A stretch of DNA of 64,000 nucleotides from Oligoflexia bacterium (GTDB lineage: Bacteria; Bdellovibrionota; Bacteriovoracia; Bacteriovoracales; Bacteriovoracaceae), in NCBI GenBank assembly GCA_015231955.1, contig JADGAN010000019.1, positions 16,594 through 80,593 of the forward strand, written 5' to 3'. The position numbers were made by a program, and so were the translations under genes. How positions within the stretch are numbered: the stretch's first letter is position 1; the number at the start of each line of letters is the position of its first letter. The notes beneath the pieces were generated by a model, which had not been told where the DNA came from, searched no databases, and saw only the letters and a program-made list of their open reading frames with translations. Positions 25,044-34,764 of this stretch are shown one piece after another.

Positions 25044-28000
25044 ATGAAACAAATTACTACTTTTTTACTCTTCTGCCTCTTTTACCTCTGCTTCATGGCA
25101 CCGATATTTTCGAATGCTTATGCGCAAGAGGCCTTGGAGCGAGTGAAAATCGTCAAGTTCACCCCACAAGGGGAGCAAAAGCAAGTCTCGCAAGTGCAAG
25201 TACACTTTAGTGAGGCGATGATTGCCTTTGGATCACAGACAGTGCACAAAGATCCTATGCAGATTCAGTGTAGTAGCGGTGTTGAGTACACCACTCGCTG
25301 GAATGATGAGAAAGTTTGGGTGGTCGATTTTAAAAAAGAGTTAATTTCAAGTGCTAAATGTGACTTCACTCCTAGTGAGGAGTTTAAATCGCTCTATGGA
25401 AAGGCCCTGGAACGCGATAATCAAAGCTACTCCTTCTTTACGGGAGGTCCCGCCATTGAGAGGAGCGTTCCATTTGAAAAATCTTCCATAAAGGAGGATC
25501 AAGCGTTTATTTTGCTATTTAACGCGCCTATCGTAAAAGAAAAAATATTTGAAAAAATCTCCATTCATTGTGAAGGGATTCATGAAAAGATTGCAGTTGC
25601 TGAAATGAGTGAAAGTGAGCGTAATGAGCTAAAAAAAAATTTGCGCTATATTAGGAAATTTCCAGAGGAGCGCACGCTCTTTGTGCGTCCCTCGAGAAAC
25701 TTTCCACCAAAATCAAAGGTGAGATTAATGATTGCACCAGGGATTGCCTCGCTTTCAGGAGTGGTGAATAAGAGTGGGCAAACGTTAGAGTATAGTGTAC
25801 GGGAAGCTTTTACGGTAGAGGTCACTTGCGGACGTGATAATGCTAATGCCGATTGCAATCCCATTTTACCGATAGCACTGCAATTTTCTCATGCTATACC
25901 GAGCAAGTTTGCAAAGGAGATTACGCTTGCAACTGTAGATAAAAGTAAACTTTTGCGACCGACTTTCAGGCAAGGGCAAGAGCAAGCGCAAGAACTCTCC
26001 TTTGTGGAATTTAAAGCGCCATTCTCACAAAGTAGCGAATTTATAATTACACTCCCAAATAATCTGACTGATGTTGATGGAAGAACTTTGCAAAATGCGA
26101 AATCCTTTCCACTAATAGTCAAAACCAATCGCTACTCTCCACTAGTAAAATTTGCGGCGATCTTTGGAATTTTAGAGGCAAGTGATAGCGTCTTACCGCT
26201 AACGATTCGTAACGTAGAAAAAAAATTGCTTGGTAGTGAAATGCAGGTGTTGATTAAAAAAGGGGATGAAAAAGATATTAAGGCCTTTGCAAAGAGTGTG
26301 GCCACCCATTTGCGGCTTTTACTGGAGAAACAACAGTATGGTGTGCGCTACATTTATAACAGTAAAACCCAAGAGCAAGAGGTCATCGATTATCGTAAAT
26401 GGCCACTTTTAAAACAGACGCCCAATTTGCGACCACTCGAGGTCAAGAGCGCTTTTGGCGAGAAAGAGAGTGAGTTTCAGGTGATAGGAATTCCTTTGCA
26501 GGCAAAGGGTTTTTATGTGGTCGAAGTGATGAGTGAAATTTTAGGGAAGAGTATGCTCCAAGGTGAGAATAAGATGTATGTGGCAGCAAGCTCGCTGGTG
26601 ACCAACTTGTCAGTGCATTTAAAAAAAGGCAGCGGACCTGAGAGTGAGAGTCGTTCACTTCTATGGGTAACAAGACTTGATGATGGAAAGAGTGTGCCCT
26701 TTGCCAAACTCTCCATTCACGACTGCGAAGGCAATATTTTATGGCAAGGAAGTGCCGATCAAAATGGGGTTGCCGTTGTTGCCACTTATCCCAAGAACTT
26801 AAAAAATTGTGATAAAGATTTCATAGAGAAGGGGTATACGATTAGTAACCAATACTCCTATGGAGAGTTTGTCTTTGCTCGTACTCCAAATGGTGATGAT
26901 GTTGCTTTCACGCACACTTCATGGAACCAAGGAATTGAGTCGTGGCGCTTTAATTTTCCAAGCAGTGGTGGTGATCGTAGTTATGGTGGAATAGCAAGCG
27001 ATTCGAATGCGCGCTTACACACGCTCTTTGATAGGACACTCCTGCGCCGAGGAGAAAAGCTCTCCATGAAGCACTTTGTACGCAAACGTACACTTTATGG
27101 ACTATCCATTCCTAGTCGTGATGACACTAAAGCGTGGGGATCAAAAGTGCTCATTCGCCAGCTGCTTGGAGATAAAATTTTTGAGCTACCAGCGCTAAAA
27201 TGGGATAAACAACTTGGGCGCGCATTGATGGAATGGGTGATTCCCAATGATGCTCCTCTTGGGCGCTATAGCGTTGAGGTACAAGGCAAGAGTGGTGGTG
27301 AGTTTAGTGTAGAAGATTTCCGTATTCCCCTCTGTAAAGCGCTACTCACTTCACCACTAGAGAGTACTAGTGAAGAGTGGGTGCGGCCATCCTCTGTTCC
27401 AGTGGAGATGTTGGTGCAATATTTAGCGGGAGGAGGCGCCAGTGGTCTTAAAGGAAAGATACGTTATGCAATCGAGGATAGGGTGATCACTTGGCCCGCT
27501 TTGGAGGAGGATATGCTCTTTGCCAATGGAAAAATTACTCCTGGAGTGCATATCTCTGGAGAGAGTGGTGATGATGACGACTCCTATGAAAGTGGAAGTG
27601 AAAGTAGTGCGGATGCCAGTGTATCCACATCCACGACAAGAGTTAAAAGCATCGATTTTGTCTTAAATAAACAAGGAGAGTTCAGAGCTACGCTGGAAGG
27701 CTTAGATAGTAGTAAGGATACCCCAAGCAATTTAATTACCGATGTAGAGTATGCCGATCCCAGTGGGGAGGTTCAAAATGAGCGCTATGAATTTCCACTC
27801 TTTCCTTCGAAAACTATTGTTGGCCTTAAAGCGTTTTCTTGGATGGATAGAAATAAAAAAGATTTTGTAGTAAATGGTATGGTGATCGATCCCCAAGGCA
27901 AGGTGGTGAGTGGTGCAAAGGTAAAAATTGAACTTTTTAAGGAGAATTACTATTCACACCGTAAGCGTTTAGTGGGTGGTTTCTATGCTTATCAACATGT

Positions 28001-30929
28001 GCAAGAGATAAAGGCCATCACTGGTGGTTGCGAAGCTACAAGTAATGCTCAGGGAAAATTTTCGTGTAAGGTGAATGCTAGCGAAGGTGGTGGGCTTTTA
28101 GTGATGGCATCAGCTGCCGATAGGAGTGGAAAATCGAGTTATGCCAATACCAATATCTATGTGGAAGAGAGTGGCCATCAGCAGTGGTTTGCCGTTGATG
28201 ATAGTGATCGCATCGATCTACTACCGGAGAAAAAGCGCTACGATGTCGGGGAGGTGGCAAAGCTGCAAGTGCGTATGCCGTTTGCCAAGGCCAATGCTTT
28301 AGTCACCATTGAACGTAGTGGAGTTTTAGAGAGTTTTTCTAAGGAGATTAGCGCCGACCATCCCGTGATTGAGATTCCGATTAAACTGGGCCACATCCCC
28401 AACGTTTTTGTCTCCGTACTCTTAGTGCGCGGTCGTGTGGCCACGCAAGCGGCGACAGCGCTGGTAGATTTAGCAAAACCGGCCTATAAACTGGGAGTTG
28501 CAGAAATCATGGTCTCTAAGCTTGAAAAAGAGTTACGGATCGATTCGGTGACGGATAAAGAGATCTACCATCCTCGTGAACAGGGAGAGCTGATGATTAA
28601 AGTAAGCGACTCCAAAGGATTGGTGCCCACACAAGCAATGGAGGCGGTGGTAGCAATTGTGGATGAAGGATTGCTAGAACTTGCCGCGAATACAACTTTT
28701 GATGTAGCAAAAAAGATGTTTACTCCCTACGCTTATGAGGTCGATACCTATACCGCCCAGTCGCAAATCATCGGTAAGCGGCACTTTGGACAAAAGGCCA
28801 AACTGCCAGGAGGAGGAGGGGGATTAGGAGGACGTAATCCGCGTGAGTTATTTGACTCGCTTGTGTACTTCAATCCTAAAGTACCCCTTAATAAAAAAGG
28901 GGAAGGAAAAATTTCCTTTAAGTTAAACGACTCGCTTACAAAATTTAGAGTGATGACGATGGCCAGTGCTGGTGCAGATCTTTTTGGTGTTAGCGATAGC
29001 AAAACAATTCAGTCCAATATGGAGGTGATCTCTTTTTTAGGAGCACCCGCCATCATACGCGAGGGTGACCAGATGCTGGTGGTTGCTACTCTCAAAAACA
29101 CTACGATGAAAAGTTATCGCTTAAAGATTGTGGGGCAGATTGCAGAGCTTTTAGGGGAGAAAAAGGAGTGGAACGAAACCCTTGCCGCTGGTGAGTCGAA
29201 GCGCCTTACTTGGAAAAATAGTTGGCCTAAAGATCTTTTTGCAAAACTAAATCAAAATCAGGTCAAGATGACACTTACGGTTGAAGATGATAGTGGGGAG
29301 TTTCGTGATCAATTGGTAAAAGTGGTGCAAGTACATCCACGTGTATTGGAGACGATCTCTATGGGAAAATTGGAACAATTATCAAAAGAGGCGCCTACAC
29401 TTGAAATCGTGGTTGCTAAATCTCCTAGTGCCATTACGGATCGTGGAGGCATTGAGATGCAACTCCATCCAAAACTTGCAGACAATTTAGGAGGCATTAC
29501 CAAGTATATGCAAGAGTATGCTTGGAGTTGCTTGGAACAAAAAGTGTCGAAGGCGGTAGCGCTTATCGATAGTAAAGAGGGGAAGGAGCTTTGGAAGAAA
29601 ATCGTTAGTGAAATCTCTCTCTATGTTAGTGCTGATGGTTTACTTAAATTTTATCCTGAAGAGAGTAGCATCGATGGCAATATTTTTCTTACCTCTTATG
29701 TCGTCGGGGCCACTAGTGCTAGCGGATTAAAGTTACCCCAGGAGGTGGTAGAGAAAATTGTTCTAGGAGCAAGGGTTTTTCTAGAAGGGAGAGGAGGCGT
29801 TCCCAGCTACTACCCTAAAGAGAGTATTGATTACGGAAAAATTGAGGCGGCACTAACGCTGCTTCGCTTGCAGCGACTGACCCTACAAGATGCAACTCAA
29901 TTGTCCTCGATTGCTTTGCCTTTTGAAAAGTGGAGAACAGCGTTTGTACTCTCTTGGTATGAGTTGATCTTAGGATTTGATCAATTCCCCAAACGTAGCG
30001 AATGGCTTGCTAAAATTCAAGAGTGGGAAAAGAGTAAGCTTTTATTGCAAGGGAGTGCCACGCTCTTTAGCAGTAGCGGCGAAGAGGGATCCGGTTGGTT
30101 CTACTTCAGTTCAGGTGACCTGGAGGCCATTCGTTATTTTAACTTAATCCAAAATAAAGTGGCGAGAGTGGAAGCGGGTAGACTTGCTAAGGGTGTCTTA
30201 TCTCGACTGAAGCGAGGGCATTTCGATTTAACTACGGCCAATGCTTGGGCCACTCTTGCCTTTAAACAATTTTCTAAAGATCATGAAAGTGGGAGTGGCA
30301 ACTATAGTGGTGTAACTATGGTGACGGTCAATACTGTAAATGGTGGTGAAAAGATGCAAATTGAACCCAAACACTCTTTGCTGATTCCTTGGAGCAAAAT
30401 CAAAGAGAGTGGGAGTGAGATCAGTGTAAACTATTCGGGTACAGCAGCTGCTGCTGGCCCTTGGATTACCATTCTCTCTAGGGAGGCCCTCGATACCACG
30501 AAGGCAGTAAGCACTGGACTAGAGGTTAAGAAAAAGATTATTCCCATTCAAAGTGAGAAAGAGGGTGAGTTTCGTAGCGGGGATCTTGTTAAGGTGGTAC
30601 TCGAAGTTTCCAGCAATAAAGATATGGGATTTGTCGTTGTTGATGACCCCATTCCCAGTGGTGCTTCACACTTAAATTCGGCGCTTAAGCGCAGTAAAAG
30701 TTTGGCCAGTGGCAGAGCTACAAGTGATGCCTACTTTAGCGAACGATCTTTTACCTCTTTTCGCTCCTACTTTGAATTCATCCCACAAGGAAAAACGGTG
30801 GTGAGTGAATACTTCATGCGTATCAATCAGGCCGGAGAGTTTATTCTCCCTGCAACTAGAGCGGAATCGATGTATTTGCCCGAGATGTTTGCAACCATAC
30901 CCAATGGAAAGTTTATAGTGAGAGAGTAA
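25044..30929 (+). CDS. Bacterial alpha-2-macroglobulin (YfhM-like)
   Basis: The 1961-residue exported protein has a signal peptide (residues 1 to about 28, ending NAYAQ) preceded by AAGGAG; a frame 16 codons longer has no site. It follows the bacterial A2M plan: an N-terminal domain, MG domains, a glycine-rich PGGGGGLGGRNPRELF segment before the central A2M domain, and the thioester motif SCLEQKVS with Cys1496 and Gln1499. A helical thioester domain and a receptor-binding-like C-terminus follow. Such proteins trap attacking proteases covalently in the periplasm. The E. coli homologue is a lipoprotein, but no lipobox is evident here. PBP1C follows one base after the stop, the conserved pairing in which PBP1C repairs peptidoglycan damage. 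Confidence 0.95.
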   Translation: MKQITTFLLFCLFYLCFMAPIFSNAYAQEALERVKIVKFTPQGEQKQVSQVQVHFSEAMIAFGSQTVHKDPMQIQCSSGVEYTTRWNDEKVWVVDFKKELISSAKCDFTPSEEFKSLYGKALERDNQSYSFFTGGPAIERSVPFEKSSIKEDQAFILLFNAPIVKEKIFEKISIHCEGIHEKIAVAEMSESERNELKKNLRYIRKFPEERTLFVRPSRNFPPKSKVRLMIAPGIASLSGVVNKSGQTLEYSVREAFTVEVTCGRDNANADCNPILPIALQFSHAIPSKFAKEITLATVDKSKLLRPTFRQGQEQAQELSFVEFKAPFSQSSEFIITLPNNLTDVDGRTLQNAKSFPLIVKTNRYSPLVKFAAIFGILEASDSVLPLTIRNVEKKLLGSEMQVLIKKGDEKDIKAFAKSVATHLRLLLEKQQYGVRYIYNSKTQEQEVIDYRKWPLLKQTPNLRPLEVKSAFGEKESEFQVIGIPLQAKGFYVVEVMSEILGKSMLQGENKMYVAASSLVTNLSVHLKKGSGPESESRSLLWVTRLDDGKSVPFAKLSIHDCEGNILWQGSADQNGVAVVATYPKNLKNCDKDFIEKGYTISNQYSYGEFVFARTPNGDDVAFTHTSWNQGIESWRFNFPSSGGDRSYGGIASDSNARLHTLFDRTLLRRGEKLSMKHFVRKRTLYGLSIPSRDDTKAWGSKVLIRQLLGDKIFELPALKWDKQLGRALMEWVIPNDAPLGRYSVEVQGKSGGEFSVEDFRIPLCKALLTSPLESTSEEWVRPSSVPVEMLVQYLAGGGASGLKGKIRYAIEDRVITWPALEEDMLFANGKITPGVHISGESGDDDDSYESGSESSADASVSTSTTRVKSIDFVLNKQGEFRATLEGLDSSKDTPSNLITDVEYADPSGEVQNERYEFPLFPSKTIVGLKAFSWMDRNKKDFVVNGMVIDPQGKVVSGAKVKIELFKENYYSHRKRLVGGFYAYQHVQEIKAITGGCEATSNAQGKFSCKVNASEGGGLLVMASAADRSGKSSYANTNIYVEESGHQQWFAVDDSDRIDLLPEKKRYDVGEVAKLQVRMPFAKANALVTIERSGVLESFSKEISADHPVIEIPIKLGHIPNVFVSVLLVRGRVATQAATALVDLAKPAYKLGVAEIMVSKLEKELRIDSVTDKEIYHPREQGELMIKVSDSKGLVPTQAMEAVVAIVDEGLLELAANTTFDVAKKMFTPYAYEVDTYTAQSQIIGKRHFGQKAKLPGGGGGLGGRNPRELFDSLVYFNPKVPLNKKGEGKISFKLNDSLTKFRVMTMASAGADLFGVSDSKTIQSNMEVISFLGAPAIIREGDQMLVVATLKNTTMKSYRLKIVGQIAELLGEKKEWNETLAAGESKRLTWKNSWPKDLFAKLNQNQVKMTLTVEDDSGEFRDQLVKVVQVHPRVLETISMGKLEQLSKEAPTLEIVVAKSPSAITDRGGIEMQLHPKLADNLGGITKYMQEYAWSCLEQKVSKAVALIDSKEGKELWKKIVSEISLYVSADGLLKFYPEESSIDGNIFLTSYVVGATSASGLKLPQEVVEKIVLGARVFLEGRGGVPSYYPKESIDYGKIEAALTLLRLQRLTLQDATQLSSIALPFEKWRTAFVLSWYELILGFDQFPKRSEWLAKIQEWEKSKLLLQGSATLFSSSGEEGSGWFYFSSGDLEAIRYFNLIQNKVARVEAGRLAKGVLSRLKRGHFDLTTANAWATLAFKQFSKDHESGSGNYSGVTMVTVNTVNGGEKMQIEPKHSLLIPWSKIKESGSEISVNYSGTAAAAGPWITILSREALDTTKAVSTGLEVKKKIIPIQSEKEGEFRSGDLVKVVLEVSSNKDMGFVVVDDPIPSGASHLNSALKRSKSLASGRATSDAYFSERSFTSFRSYFEFIPQGKTVVSEYFMRINQAGEFILPATRAESMYLPEMFATIPNGKFIVRE

Positions 30930-30930
30930 A

Positions 30931-33099
30931 ATGGTTTTTAAAACTTGCTTGCTAACACTAACGCTAACACTAACGCTAACACTAACACTAACACTAATGC
31001 TATTGCTTTTTTCCCTACACGCAAGCGAGTTTGCAGAGATAAAAAAAGAGTACACCCCCTCTGATGTAGAGATCTTGGATCGTAGTGGAGAGCTCTTACA
31101 AAGTGTGCGCAGTAACTATCAGGTGCGAAGACTTTCCTGGCACTCTCTGGAAGAGATCTCTCCCAATTTTTTAAAAATCCTTTTGCTATCCGAGGATCGT
31201 AATTTTTTTGAACACAAAGGTGTCGACTTTATGGCCTTAAGTAAGGCCGCCCTCTATCAGCTCTTTTACGATGGAAAAAGGGGAGGTGCCAGTACCATTA
31301 GCATGCAGCTAGTGAAGTTGTTGCAAAAAGAGAGGGCCACTAGACCTAGACCCAAGGGCGCGATCAAGAAGTGGATAAAAAAAATTGATGAGATTTACGA
31401 GGCACAAGCACTAGAAAAAAGTTGGAGTAAAGAGGAGATTTTAGAGAGCTACTTAAATCTACTCTATTTTCGAGGGGAGTTTCAAGGATTGGCCGCGGCC
31501 TCGAGGGCCTTTTTTCAAAAAAGTCCAAAACATCTTACTATCGATGAATCACTTTTACTCTCTGTGCTTATTCGCTCTCCTAACGCCAAGGCATCACAAG
31601 TTGTAAAACGCATGTGCTGGATCTATCAAGAGGTGGCCAAAAATCAGAAGATCTTATTCAAAGAGTTCATGCTTGCTTGTAATGATTATCCTCGTTTTGT
31701 CAGTGGGGTCTTCTCTCAAATCTCCAATGCCAACATTAAACTGTCAAAGTCTCTGCTGCTTCCCCTTCCTCGTGAACTTCGAAAGTATATCACTGCTCAC
31801 CCAGGTGAACTTAAGATCAAAACCACACTGGATAAAAAGCTACAACTCCTCGTAGACGATGTGCTGACAAGGCAGTTGCAAATAAAATTAAAAGGACGAA
31901 ACGCTAAAAATGCGGCCGCCATTATCGTCGATAATAAGAGTGGCAAGATTTTGGCCTATATTGGAGATGCTTCCGCTAGCGAAGTGGATGGTGCCAGTTC
32001 CGTTAGGCAAGCGGGATCGATCCTCAAACCCTTTCTTTACGCTCTCGCTATGGACAAGCGCTACTTAACTGCAACCTCTATCCTGCTTGATTCTCCTCTT
32101 GATATTCCCGTTACAGGCGGTGATTACCACCCTCAAAACTATGATAAAGTTTTTTATGGAGAGGTTTCACTTAAAACTGCACTAGGCTCCTCTCTCAACA
32201 TCCCCGCCGTACGCACACTCACGCTGGTAGGAGTTGATAGCTTTTGGTCGCTTCTAGGCCGCCTCGGTTTCTCTTCACTCCTTCGTAACGACTACTATGG
32301 CCCTTCGCTTGCTTTGGGTGCTGTTGATGTCTCCTTGCTCGAAGTGATAAATGCCTATCGAACGCTTGCCAATCGCGGTAGCTATTCCCCTCTAGCACCA
32401 ATGGTTTCCTCCGTTTTCTCATCACCATCCCAAATCTCCCCTCTCTCAGAAGGCACTGCTTTTATCATCTCGCATATTTTATCCGATCGAGGAAATCGTG
32501 AACTTACTTTTGGACTAGAGTCCTCTCTCAATACCAGCGGCGCTTTTCCCTCAAAGACAGGTACTAGCAAAGATATGCGTGACAACTGGTGTGTCGGTTA
32601 CTCTGATCGTTATACGGTTGCTGTCTGGGTAGGGAATTTAGATGGTGGCCCGATGTGGAGTGTGAGTGGTGTGATGGGAGCGGCCCCGGTTTATCAAGAA
32701 CTCATGGACGCTCTTCATACCAATAACGATCGCTACAGGCCCACGCCACCTAAAGCTGTTGTTAAAAAGGGAAGCGACTACTACCTTGCCGGTACTCTGC
32801 CAGGAGAAAAATTACAAGATCTCTATTGGAAAAAGCGCATTGCCTATCCCACCGAAGGCATGATCGTGGCCCTCGATCCCGATATTCCAACTGAAAACCA
32901 AAAGATCTTGATAAGAGTAGAGGCGGATGTGAGTGCTGCCTTGGCGCTTGTCCTCACCTTAAACGATAGGCCACTCCCTCTGGATAAGAGCTCTCTTACC
33001 AGCATGTGGCGGCCTACCACGCGTGGAAAATACAACTTGCGCTTAAAAGCGAGCGTAGGAGGCGAAACTTTCGATACCATCTCCTTCGAGGTGCGCTAG
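30931..33099 (+). CDS. pbpC: Penicillin-binding protein 1C
   Basis: This 722-residue bifunctional peptidoglycan synthase is anchored by a single N-terminal segment. GT51 motifs are SEDRNFFEHKGVDFMA (near residues 87-102) and GGASTISMQLVKLL (near 112-125). The transpeptidase has the SILKP serine motif (near 362), SSLN (near 421) and KTGTS (near 544), and a C-terminal BiPBP_C beta domain ends the protein. The membrane segment is encoded by eight tandem RCTAAC hexamers (30951-30998), giving a Leu-Thr ladder. The ATG is one base after the A2M stop, so the two genes are one transcription unit. Confidence 0.95.
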   Translation: MVFKTCLLTLTLTLTLTLTLTLMLLLFSLHASEFAEIKKEYTPSDVEILDRSGELLQSVRSNYQVRRLSWHSLEEISPNFLKILLLSEDRNFFEHKGVDFMALSKAALYQLFYDGKRGGASTISMQLVKLLQKERATRPRPKGAIKKWIKKIDEIYEAQALEKSWSKEEILESYLNLLYFRGEFQGLAAASRAFFQKSPKHLTIDESLLLSVLIRSPNAKASQVVKRMCWIYQEVAKNQKILFKEFMLACNDYPRFVSGVFSQISNANIKLSKSLLLPLPRELRKYITAHPGELKIKTTLDKKLQLLVDDVLTRQLQIKLKGRNAKNAAAIIVDNKSGKILAYIGDASASEVDGASSVRQAGSILKPFLYALAMDKRYLTATSILLDSPLDIPVTGGDYHPQNYDKVFYGEVSLKTALGSSLNIPAVRTLTLVGVDSFWSLLGRLGFSSLLRNDYYGPSLALGAVDVSLLEVINAYRTLANRGSYSPLAPMVSSVFSSPSQISPLSEGTAFIISHILSDRGNRELTFGLESSLNTSGAFPSKTGTSKDMRDNWCVGYSDRYTVAVWVGNLDGGPMWSVSGVMGAAPVYQELMDALHTNNDRYRPTPPKAVVKKGSDYYLAGTLPGEKLQDLYWKKRIAYPTEGMIVALDPDIPTENQKILIRVEADVSAALALVLTLNDRPLPLDKSSLTSMWRPTTRGKYNLRLKASVGGETFDTISFEVR
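30951..30998 (+). repeat. (RCTAAC)8 hexanucleotide repeat in pbpC
   Basis: Eight 6-base units alternate GCTAAC and ACTAAC, ending with ACTAAT. Since the unit is two codons, gain or loss changes the length of the signal-anchor by Leu-Thr pairs without breaking the frame. Confidence 0.9.
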
Positions 33100-33200
33100 T
33101 GTGATAAGGCCGTTACCAATAACTGTTGATAGCTGAGGACTGACGATCGAAGACTGATAACTCGTTTGAAAAAAGCAAAGATGTCACAAACTTAAGACTC

Positions 33201-33812
33201 TTAGAATAGTTGGTAGTGGCCTTCGTTGGCGAAGGCCAAGAGTTCGCGATCGCCTTGACTATCACCGTAGGCGTAGAGGTAGTAGTGGTTACGACTTGCG
33301 GGGTGTTTATCGCTAATGCCTAAATAGAGTTTTGTCCTTTGAACTTTCTCTTCGCCGTAGCAGTTATTCAAGTGAAAACCATCTCCCATCTGATCATTGG
33401 AAAAAGTGATTTCAGTCGCAAGCAGTTCTAGTTGCTGCTGTTCGCACCACCAAGAGAGGTACTCTTTGAGCGTGGCGGAGACAACAATCACACGATGGCC
33501 TTGAGCTTTATGCCACTGAATTTTTGCGAGTGCATTTTCTCTTATCACCTGCTTAAGCTCTGTGCTTAAAGCAAATTTTTTTGCAACCATTTTAAATTCA
33601 GAAACTTTATAGCTACGAAAGCAAAAACGCAGGAACAAAATTTTTAATTTGTAGTTAGGGTAGATGCCTAGGAAGTAGAGTGTGATCCAGGGAGAGAGTA
33701 GGCAGAGGTAGCAATAGAAACGTTTTGTTCCTAAAAAAAAACGTAAGAAGAGCACCAAGGTGTCTTTAGAGGTAATGGTTTCATCAAAGTCAAACAGAGC
33801 AATTTTTTCCAT
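33201..33812 (-). CDS. HAD-IB family phosphatase
   Basis: The 203-residue protein opens with ALFDFDETITSKDTL (residues 5-19), the DxDxT nucleophile motif; Glu replaces the commoner Gly after the second Asp. VIVVSATLKEYLSWW (near residues 109-123) is motif II and YAYGDSQGDRELL (near 185-197) is the GDSxGD acidic motif, with the phosphate-binding lysine likely KVQRTK. These define subfamily IB, which includes phosphoserine phosphatase and CicA-type enzymes. The substrate is not predictable from sequence. It stands alone, convergent to pbpC. Confidence 0.85.
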   Translation of the reverse strand: MEKIALFDFDETITSKDTLVLFLRFFLGTKRFYCYLCLLSPWITLYFLGIYPNYKLKILFLRFCFRSYKVSEFKMVAKKFALSTELKQVIRENALAKIQWHKAQGHRVIVVSATLKEYLSWWCEQQQLELLATEITFSNDQMGDGFHLNNCYGEEKVQRTKLYLGISDKHPASRNHYYLYAYGDSQGDRELLAFANEGHYQLF

Positions 33813-33867
33813 GACTATAACCTTAACATAAGCGCTTTAAGATAGAAATATCCAAGAGGAGGTGTTT

Positions 33868-34683
33868 ATGGGTATGAGAGTAAAAATTTGTCTAGGGTTG
33901 ACCCTGTTTTCAATTGCGGCCGTCGGGTATGCAGTTGACCGTTATACGCTACAGGAGGTGGATAGAATTCCTCACCAAGGGGCGTACCGTTTTACTGAAG
34001 GTCTGGAATTTTACAAGGGTTATCTTTATGAAGGAACTGGTCGTAGCTTTTCGACAGCACTCAAGAAGATTGATCCAGATAGTGGAGAGGTTTTAATGGA
34101 GAGAAAAGTGAGTTACCTGCCTTTTCATCTCTATTTTGGAGAGGGGATTACCATTTATAACGATCAGCTGTTGCAGATTTCTTATAAAAGCGGTAAGGCC
34201 TATTTTTATGGACTAGAGCATTTTGGAAAGGTGAGAGTTCGCCACGAGGGGGATCTGTTTTGGCACAATAAAGAGTTTCGTTATAGTGGCGATGGCTGGG
34301 GGCTTACTAAAAATTCGCAACACTTCATTAATAGCAATGGCAGCAGCACACTCTACTTTAGAAATTTTAAAACTTTTGAGATCGAGCGCACAGTTACAGT
34401 CACACTAGATGGAAAGGAGGTGCCGGGAGAAAATGAGTTAGAGTATGTTGATGGTATTATCTATGCCAATCTTTTTCCTAAAAGTCCGCTCATTTTAATG
34501 ATTGATGAGAAAGATGGGAAGGTGATCGGGGTGATCGATGCTTCTAATCTTGAGTGTTCGCAAATGAGTGGTATTAACGATGTTTTAAATGGCATTGCTT
34601 ATAATCCAGCAGAATCACTCTTTTATCTGACAGGAAAAAATTGTCCCTATATCTATAAAGTCAGGTTTATAAAGCAGCTTTAA
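33868..34683 (+). CDS. Secreted glutaminyl-peptide cyclotransferase (plant-type)
   Basis: The 271-residue product has a signal peptide ending near GYAVD and matches the beta-propeller glutaminyl cyclase family. Family marks are YRFTEGLEFYKGYLYEGTG (near residues 38-56), FGEGITIYNDQLLQISYKSGKAYFYG, GDGWGLTKN, INSNGSSTLYFRN, GENELEYVDGIIYANLFP, and DVLNGIAYNPAESLFYLTGKNCP. It converts N-terminal Gln to pyroglutamate, protecting exported proteins. The ATG at 33868 is five bases after AGGAGG; a GTG two codons earlier overlaps that site. Confidence 0.9.
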   Translation: MGMRVKICLGLTLFSIAAVGYAVDRYTLQEVDRIPHQGAYRFTEGLEFYKGYLYEGTGRSFSTALKKIDPDSGEVLMERKVSYLPFHLYFGEGITIYNDQLLQISYKSGKAYFYGLEHFGKVRVRHEGDLFWHNKEFRYSGDGWGLTKNSQHFINSNGSSTLYFRNFKTFEIERTVTVTLDGKEVPGENELEYVDGIIYANLFPKSPLILMIDEKDGKVIGVIDASNLECSQMSGINDVLNGIAYNPAESLFYLTGKNCPYIYKVRFIKQL

Positions 34684-34764
34684 ACAATCCTACTTGACTT
34701 TCTTCGAGAATCCATGCAGATATTGCGCTAGTCCTAAAAAAAAACACATAAACAAGGAAGATGG

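Noticed and set aside
30672-31055. Minus-strand frame with a Ser-Val ladder across the A2M-pbpC junction
   Set aside because: It is the complement of the RCTAAC repeat and spans two coding regions on the other strand.
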